From assembly GCF_026262505.1 (NCBI RefSeq), contig NC_067207.1, positions 15,220,082 through 15,284,081 of the forward strand: DNA of 64,000 nt, read 5' to 3'. This document shows positions 58,901 through 64,000 of the stretch, in pieces (position 1 is the first letter of the stretch; each line of letters begins with the position of its first letter). Origin of the DNA: Trichomonas vaginalis G3. Its lineage: Eukaryota; Parabasalia; Trichomonadida; Trichomonadidae. The position numbers were made by a program, and so were the translations under genes. The notes under the pieces were generated by a model. It was not told where the DNA came from. It did no database searches and saw nothing but the letters and a program-made list of their open reading frames with translations.

Positions 58901-59725
58901 AGTAAGATTCTTTATGTTTGTCAAGAAGAAGTCATAGTGCATTTCAACAATACCTGCAGCATTTGCTTCTATCTCTGATATAAAGTTCTCCTTCAAGAGC
59001 TGATGTAGTAATGTTCCAATATTATTGAGGTTTAACGTAGAACATTCATACTTTCCACCAAGTTTATAACATACCATCCATCTTTGTTGGGAGTTTATTT
59101 TAATTTTCTCTAAGAGTCTCATGAAAACCTTACCGAAATGTTTGTGTAAATAGTCTCTGTTTGGTTCATCTAAAGCTTCGATGTTAAAGTCAATGAGTCT
59201 ATTGCCTGACTTCACATTTCTCTTCCTATTCTCTTCATCTTTCTTTAACCATCTCTCACCTTCTTTTGGTTTGTCGTCAATGGAACGAATGACATCGTTA
59301 GCTTTGCGAACTTGTTCTATAGCACTTTTAAACATCTCTCTTCTCTGTTGTTTCAGTGTGTCGTCTCTCTTTCGTGTTTCTCCAACGTTTGCATTTGTTA
59401 TGTCAAACATCTCTTGACGAACATCATGCGAAAGAGCTTTACGAGTATGACCAACGTTTGCATTTGTTATGTCAAACATTTCTCTTCTTACTTCATGAGG
59501 TACTGAACGTCTATGATATAAGTCAATAGCAACGTCATTTAAAGGAAAAGTTCTTGCATTTATGAACTCATGAATTCTATCATAAGTTATTTCACCATTG
59601 TAGTCTTTAATGAAGTCAGCGAGTGCTTTTTTGTTTGTCGCGTAATGTTTTGCAACATCTATGTTAGCTTCTGTAAGAAGTTGTTTTATTTCCGAGTGTT
59701 CTAACTTAGACAACTTCCGATACAT
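55907..59725 (-). pseudogene. Maverick C protein-primed DNA polymerase B (broken about once)
   Basis: A nearly complete pPolB of about 1,260 residues. A 550-residue N-terminal extension has a repeated segment (VRREMFDITNANVGHTRKAL and VRQEMFDITNANVGETRKRD) and a MTEDNCFVYACIQAG stretch. Then the exonuclease motifs FFADFECSTDG, YFHNLSYDINFI and YCKQDVRIL, palm motif A (DFDAVSLYPSAI), motif B (LILNSIYGKTIL) and motif C (YQDTDSMHIY). It copies linear DNA with protein priming and proofreading. A long minus-strand gene opposite the acidic-tail protein. Broken about once. Confidence 0.9.
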
Positions 59726-59815
59726 CTTTAGTAGGAAATAAAAAATATTTTTTGAAAAAATTAGATTAGATTTTTTTAAAGTTATTTTTCAAAATAATTT
59801 AATATTTTTATTTTA

Positions 59816-60289
59816 ATGAAACACATGCAAGATTGCAAGTTCTTTTCATACAATGCTCTCGCTACTGCCATCAAGAATGAGTTCAATGGTGCTTCAAATG
59901 TTAATGTTATCTTTAACAAGAAGTTTGTGAAAGAATCTAAGTTTGGTCAGTATGTCAGACCATTAGCTATCGTCATTGACCGCAAACGTTATACTTCACA
60001 AGAATTAGCAGTAGTTTTGAAACAAAAGGGTTTCTTCGTGAATGTCAAAGATACACACTATACTATTATAAAGAACTCCAACATTGACTTCTTCAGTATT
60101 ACTATGAATCTTTCCGAACAGAAAGAATATAAGAAGGGTGAAACAAATGTGAAATATTATCCTTCATCTCTGAAGACAATAACGAACAAAGATGTTATAC
60201 AAAAATTCTTACAAAAGGTTGAAGAAGCTTCTATTGACATTGACGAAGGAAGTGAAATGGTTGAAGAAATTGACCCTGAAGCTATTTAA
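59816..60289 (+). CDS. Conserved small Maverick protein with acidic tail, C copy
   Basis: A 157-residue protein related to the Maverick B gene at 35267-35746 (shared VNVIFNKKFV, RPLAIVIDRK and VKYYPS blocks and an acidic end DEGSEMVEEIDPE). It is divergent from the polymerase gene, sharing its T/A-rich start region. A beta-rich body with an acidic tail next to a protein-primed polymerase suggests a single-strand DNA-binding protein; phi29 and adenovirus systems need one. No motif proves it. Confidence 0.6.
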   Translation: MKHMQDCKFFSYNALATAIKNEFNGASNVNVIFNKKFVKESKFGQYVRPLAIVIDRKRYTSQELAVVLKQKGFFVNVKDTHYTIIKNSNIDFFSITMNLSEQKEYKKGETNVKYYPSSLKTITNKDVIQKFLQKVEEASIDIDEGSEMVEEIDPEAI

Positions 60290-60307
60290 GCAAAAATATA
60301 TTTTTGT

Positions 60308-61135
60308 TCATTCTTCCTCTTTGAAGTTGTCGAAATATTCTGTTATCTTTTCTTTCAGTAGCGGTAAGTCTTCTTTGAATGTAAGTATTGTACAACCGTT
60401 GATGTCATAGTGTGTTTGAGGAAGAGTATTTTTGACAATTTCCTTTATTTGCTCATTCGGTGTCATTGAAATCGGTAAGTTTTCACGATAGAACCAGTTT
60501 CTGTCAGATTTATATATTTTAGCGAGGTCATAAAAGCTCTTGTTGTTTCTTCTCACTAAATGCAACATAACCATATCTTTATCTTCTTCTTTCTCCAACT
60601 CTTCAGTATATATCATATACTTATAGCTTTTTTCCTTTCCTTTTGGTACTGAACGTGGTATTCTTTTCTGTATGCTTTTGTCTTTGGATTCAATGACTTC
60701 ATCTTTTGCTTGAAGTTTCTTTTCCATCTCTCCACGTTCTGCTTTATATAGTTCATCTAACATCATGAAAATATAACAAGCATAACGAGGTGAAGCCCAC
60801 ATTGCTACAGCATTTACTAAAAGTCTATGAACATAATATCCTCTCAAACCAGGAGCCAAATTCTTGCGATTTTCGAATGGAATCTCTTCCCTCGGTTTTC
60901 CGAGGGTAGCAAACATATGAGGAAATTCTTCTAAAAGTTCTTTTGTCTGTTGGTTTTCAAACCAATGATATGCTTGCTTTGTAGAACGAAGAGCGTTCAT
61001 TATACTTTGCATTTGGTACATGTCGTCTTTGACAGAACGAATGAGTCTCAATTGTTTGTTATACTGTATGTATTCGTATTCTTCATTTATGGTTTCATGA
61101 ACGATAGCAGTTGTTGTGTTCTCTAATGTTGTCAT
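60308..61135 (-). CDS. KilA-N domain protein
   Basis: A 275-residue protein. Residues about 40-135 carry the KilA-N pattern: STKQAYHWFENQQTKELLEE, then a glycine-tyrosine-val block GLRGYYVHRLLVNAVAMWAS and PRYACYIFMMLDELYKAE. A coiled linker follows (EMEKKLQAKDEVIESKDKS), then a C-terminal domain of the type found behind KilA-N in large DNA viruses (KYMIYTEELEKEEDKDMVML). KilA-N proteins bind DNA and are common in phages and giant viruses; here it may regulate Maverick genes. A perfect 7-bp hairpin (CCCTCGG-TTTT-CCGAGGG) at 60889-60906 lies in its coding sequence. Confidence 0.8.
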   Translation of the reverse strand: MTTLENTTTAIVHETINEEYEYIQYNKQLRLIRSVKDDMYQMQSIMNALRSTKQAYHWFENQQTKELLEEFPHMFATLGKPREEIPFENRKNLAPGLRGYYVHRLLVNAVAMWASPRYACYIFMMLDELYKAERGEMEKKLQAKDEVIESKDKSIQKRIPRSVPKGKEKSYKYMIYTEELEKEEDKDMVMLHLVRRNNKSFYDLAKIYKSDRNWFYRENLPISMTPNEQIKEIVKNTLPQTHYDINGCTILTFKEDLPLLKEKITEYFDNFKEEE

Positions 61136-61154
61136 TACTGTCTTTATATTCCAG

Positions 61155-61192
61155 ATAAAAAAATAAATAAAAATAAAACTAACTTTATTTTT
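61155..61192 (-). promoter_or_regulatory. Shared upstream box before two Maverick C genes (copies 61155-61192 and 62332-62370)
   Basis: Both the KilA-N gene and the gene at 61356-62237 have the same run of more than 30 bases before them; its core on the plus strand is ATAAAACTAACTTTATTTTT. Because the neighbouring DNA is unrelated, this is a good candidate for a shared promoter. Confidence 0.6.
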
Positions 61193-61278
61193 AAAATTTG
61201 TGAAAACTCAACGGTTTGACACATGCCATATGCCATTTTACTCAGAATTTTGTGCTGAATTCAGCAAAAATAATTTTT

Positions 61279-61366
61279 AGGTGAAGTGGTGAAATCTCAC
61301 CTCTTTTCTCACCTCTTTTTTCACCTCTTTTTTCACCTCTTTTTTCACCTCTTTTTCACAAGCGTC
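61279..61366. repeat. C-type palindromic box with a TTTTTTCACCTC array
   Basis: AGGTGAAGTGGTGAAATCTC followed by ACCTC and then about four copies of TTTTTTCACCTC. It runs into the last codons of the gene at 61356. Confidence 0.8.
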
Positions 61367-62237
61367 TTACATGAATTGTACGATGTATATTTGAAATCCT
61401 AAACAATTTCGTAGCTTCTATTTCTTCGCTGAGGATATCAAAAGTTTTAACAATGCCGAAAGTCTCTTTATATTTCTTCTTGACGTCAGACAGAAGGAAA
61501 TCTTCAGCTGTTGGATAGTTTTTATTAAGAAATGCTAACATGTCCATTTTATCTTCTGCTGGTTTCTCTACTTCTTTCTTTAAGTCAGCATAGTCGTTTC
61601 TCATACGTTCTATCTCTTTGACGGAGTAGTTATATTTCCTCATTGCTGCTTTACATTTAGAACATTGCGGATTCATTTTTGCGTTATACATTGAAATTTG
61701 ACCTGCTAGAACAACTAAGGCGTCAATGGTTTTCTTTAACTCAAAAGTTGCGGGTTTTATTTGTCCGTTCCATACTTTACCTCTTCTATCTTTATCTCTT
61801 ATCTGCCATACACATTCAGCAACTAATGAAACAAAGTTGTCGTATGTCTTAAACTCCTCCGATTTATATATGTCAGAAACATTCTTATATACCATATCGC
61901 AATCTTTGTCCATAACTTTATGGTTGCAATGATATCCTAGAAACTCATAATTTACTTTACGTATGAACTTCTTTATTTCAACTGAGTCAGTTAGTTTCAC
62001 TTCAATTTCGTCGAATTCAGGAATAGTGAGCTTTTGTTGTTGAATTTCAGGTAGTTTGGGTAAATGTTCCACCAGATCCTCCATTTCATAAAGATACTGT
62101 TTATTTGTTTCATCTTTCGCACTACAGTCTAAATTACTTGTTAAAAGTTCTTGTTTGATCTTCTGGATTTCTGTTTCAAAAGTATATGAAGAAGGAATAA
62201 AGCTTTTCATCTCTACCAACATTGACGTAGGATTCAT
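61356..62237 (-). CDS. Hypothetical Maverick C protein, 293 residues, possible winged-helix end
   Basis: Not recognised. It contains a cysteine pair (NPQCSKCKAAMRKYNYSVKE), a coiled linker and a C-terminal 65 residues with a helix-turn-helix rhythm (FLLSDVKKKYKETFGIVKTF) ending basic (NIHRTIHVRRL). Such an end would suit a DNA-binding or primase-helper protein. The ATG at 62237 is used; the frame is open for 31 codons upstream to a non-ATG start near 62330, right behind the shared upstream box, so the true start may be further out. Confidence 0.5.
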   Translation of the reverse strand: MNPTSMLVEMKSFIPSSYTFETEIQKIKQELLTSNLDCSAKDETNKQYLYEMEDLVEHLPKLPEIQQQKLTIPEFDEIEVKLTDSVEIKKFIRKVNYEFLGYHCNHKVMDKDCDMVYKNVSDIYKSEEFKTYDNFVSLVAECVWQIRDKDRRGKVWNGQIKPATFELKKTIDALVVLAGQISMYNAKMNPQCSKCKAAMRKYNYSVKEIERMRNDYADLKKEVEKPAEDKMDMLAFLNKNYPTAEDFLLSDVKKKYKETFGIVKTFDILSEEIEATKLFRISNIHRTIHVRRL

Positions 62238-62425
62238 GACTAATGAATTTGGTGCTGTAGTTGTGGACAGAGTCCCGCCGTTCGTGGCTTGAATTGTTTT
62301 TGTGCCGATTGTTGAAAATCTTTTATACAAAATAAAAAAATAAATAAAAATAAAACTAACTTTATTTTTTCTATCTTAAGGAAATTCATGAATTTTCATG
62401 AGGGTGAAAAAAGAGGTGAAAAAAC

Positions 62426-62520
62426 AGGTGAGATCTCACCTCTTCACCTAAAAATTATTTTTGGTCATGGGCTATGCCCCGCCGCTTCGGTCTGAAAGAC
62501 CTTCAGGACTCAAAGAGTCC
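62426..62520. repeat. Cluster of one C-type palindrome and three GC-rich micro-hairpins
   Basis: AGGTGAGATCTCACCT at 62426-62441 is a perfect 16-base palindrome. It is followed by GGGC-TAT-GCCC (62469-62479), GGTCT-GAA-AGACC (62489-62501) and GGACTC-AAA-GAGTCC (62506-62520). This is the densest hairpin cluster in the window, in a spacer downstream of the integrase gene. Confidence 0.85.
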
Positions 62521-62608
62521 GTTTGAGTCTTTATGTTAAAATAAATGGTACCATTAATAATTCCATGATTGTTCTCATTCATGTCTGATTTACATCTAAT
62601 GAAAAAGT

Positions 62609-63690
62609 TTAGATGAATTTTCTTATTCTTTCTGGCATATTTTTGTCTTTCCAATACTCCCGCTCTAATGGTCCCAGATGAGTTGGCTTTGACTCTCTCA
62701 AGTTCTTAGATGGTATAACATCTTCAACGCCTCCTTCATATCTTACTTTATAAGTGTCATCGTTTATGTTGTAGTCAAGTATTTCAATAACCACTCGCTT
62801 TGCTTCGTCAATGGTTTCAGCAAGTTTGCCATTACTACTTTCGACTAATTTATGACGAGGGTAAAATGCTATGGAGTCGTCAGCAGCTTTTATAAGATAT
62901 CCATTACCTTGTGTAGAGTCTACGATATAATAATTTCGACTTAACCTTAAACGTTTCTTTGTCAATGGTTTGTCGTCAAGAACTACACGAACTTTTGTAC
63001 CAGGAATGAGGGTAAATTGTGTTGAATTTCTGATATTTTGTGTTTGACTTCGTTTCTTTTGTATATACTTTTCTTCTTGTTGTTGTGTCATTGAATTTGG
63101 TGTATGTCCTGTTGTAGAATGTGTTGAGGAATTATATACTTCGAGAAAGTGTTTCATTGTTTCTTCGGTAAAGTCTCGCTCTTGATTTAAATCTCTGAGA
63201 GTCCTTATGAAGCGATTAATGATGCCGAGTATGTTATGGTTATGGTCTTCAGTGGTGTAGTGAGTTATGTTATGCTTAATGAGAAATTCTGTGATTTCGT
63301 TGCTGAGGTATGCACTGTCTTGGTCTGATGTTAAAGTACTTGGGTTATGTTCTGCTACAAACTTTTGTAAAACTCTTAACACTTCATGAGTTCCTTTATT
63401 TCTCATTATATACGCATATGCTTTACGAGTGTTAACATTTATGAAGATGAGGAATGGTTTATGTCCTCCTTTTCTGCTTTGAATGAGAGTGTCAAATTGG
63501 TATGCGTCAGGAGTGTTGGAGTAAATTGGTAAAAAGTAGTCGTAAGGATTTATTTTTGTTTGATGTACAACATTTTTGTAAAGAACCTTTTCACTTCAGC
63601 TCTGTTAGTAAATCCCGAACTCTTTGCAGCTTCATTGAATTTCTTAAAAGACCTCCATGGATGTTGTTCGAATACTTCTTTCAAGCTCAT
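62609..63690 (-). pseudogene. Maverick C integrase with chromodomain-like end (broken)
   Basis: The region encodes a Maverick integrase: an N-terminal basic part (MSLKEVFEQHPWRSFKKFNE), the retroviral-type core with YQFDTLIQSRKGGHKPFLIF (first Asp), PSTLTSDQDSAYLSNE (second Asp) and DHNHNILGIINRFIRTLRDL, an SH3-like segment (PGTKVRVVLDDKPLTKKRLR), and a C-terminal chromodomain-like module (IEILDYNINDDTYKVRYEGG, then PSKNLRES). Chromodomains can target insertion to marked chromatin. The region appears broken about once. Confidence 0.8.
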
Positions 63691-63709
63691 TTATGTAAAG
63701 TTAAAGATT

Positions 63710-64000
63710 TCATTGAACTCGGCACCATGCGAATACAGTCACAAATGGTGGCATATAATCTTCACCCGAGCCTGTTGGATTTGTTGTGAAAGTGTGTGAA
63801 TGATTTCCTCCTGGTTCAGTTGGTCGAAAAATCTTTTTTGCTGCATTGTTATAAGATGGAGATAAAACGTCATTGCCAGCTTCATATTCTGAGTTGTATA
63901 ATGGTGGTCTCTTAATGAGTGGCTATGGTCGCCAGAAAAGTTTGTAGTTCCTGTATGAGTGTGCGGTGGAAGGTTTGCTTCTTTAATTTTCTTCGAACCA
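63710..64000 (-). CDS. Tail-fibre-like protein, C-terminal part (Maverick C, runs off the window)
   Basis: Only the last ~97 codons are in the window. They are histidine-rich with collar-type H-x-H motifs (NLPPHTHTGTTNFSGDHSH, GGNHSHTFTTNP) and end YMPPFVTVFAWCRVQ, almost the same as the end of the Maverick B fibre (YMPPYMTVYAWFRVQ). The region may hold a break. It lies just upstream of the integrase gene on the same strand. Confidence 0.65.

Larger units (their letters stand above)
51022..64000. mobile_element. Maverick C (Polinton), left part
   Basis: Begins at about 51022 (AGTTAGTATGGTTATG), where the MULE reading frame is cut, and runs off the right edge. Parts: small genes (-), major capsid protein (-), a penton-like region (+), pPolB (-), acidic-tail protein (+), KilA-N protein (-), a protein with a possible winged-helix end (-), integrase (-) and a tail-fibre gene (-). 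The right end and target duplication are outside the window. It is broken in roughly six places. It differs from A and B in gene order and capsid sequence, so it is a separate lineage. Confidence 0.85.

Overview
The window is a piece of an AT-rich, intron-poor protist nuclear genome, most likely Trichomonas vaginalis or a close trichomonad. The grounds are: single-exon genes packed between short spacers; trichomonad-style initiator motifs (TCA+1YTTT) a few bases before start codons (for example 16416-16422 before the ATG at 16429, and 40637-40643 on the minus strand); large ankyrin-repeat proteins with the N-terminal domain known as DUF3447; a mariner element with the D,D34D signature; MULE transposases; and three Maverick/Polinton elements.

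Layout. 1-5162: the right-hand part of Maverick A (integrase end, tail-fibre-like protein, capsid-type proteins, a Dam-like DNA adenine methyltransferase) closing in a dense block of tandem and inverted repeats. 5197-6927: a non-autonomous fold-back element with 276-bp inverted ends. 7221-17763: host genes (coiled-coil protein, dUTPase, UTP6, Rab GTPase, an ankyrin pseudogene, a GH47-mannosidase-like membrane protein) and two small candidate transposons. 18303-36555: Maverick B, complete end to end, with 745-bp terminal inverted repeats, a 6-bp target duplication (GAAATT) and the standard set of pPolB, integrase, packaging ATPase and major capsid protein. 36597-44645: host genes (two membrane proteins, a ubiquitin-like protein, an alpha/beta hydrolase, a Raptor homologue). 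45371-47491: an ankyrin gene with eleven almost identical repeats. 48245-51021: a MULE transposase gene split by a mariner element. 51022-64000: the left part of Maverick C, running off the window.

The three Mavericks are different lineages that share a toolkit: protein-primed DNA polymerase B and integrase for copying and insertion, double-jelly-roll capsid and an ATPase for a presumed particle, and in all three a phage-collar/tail-fibre-like protein. Maverick B has nearly identical ends (one difference seen) but a broken polymerase region, so it seems to have moved or been re-homogenised recently while already defective, or to contain sequence errors. All three are treated here as fossils; A and C are incomplete in the window.

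The items I consider most worth a second look are: a two-repeat protein encoded inside both terminal repeats of Maverick B; a family of tiny GC-rich perfect hairpins scattered through the AT-rich Mavericks; a zinc/HNH-nuclease-like module inside the B polymerase region; tail-fibre genes in all three elements; palindromic boxes in A and C that differ by paired (compensatory) changes; and a conserved acidic-tailed small protein shared by B and C that could be a single-strand DNA-binding protein.
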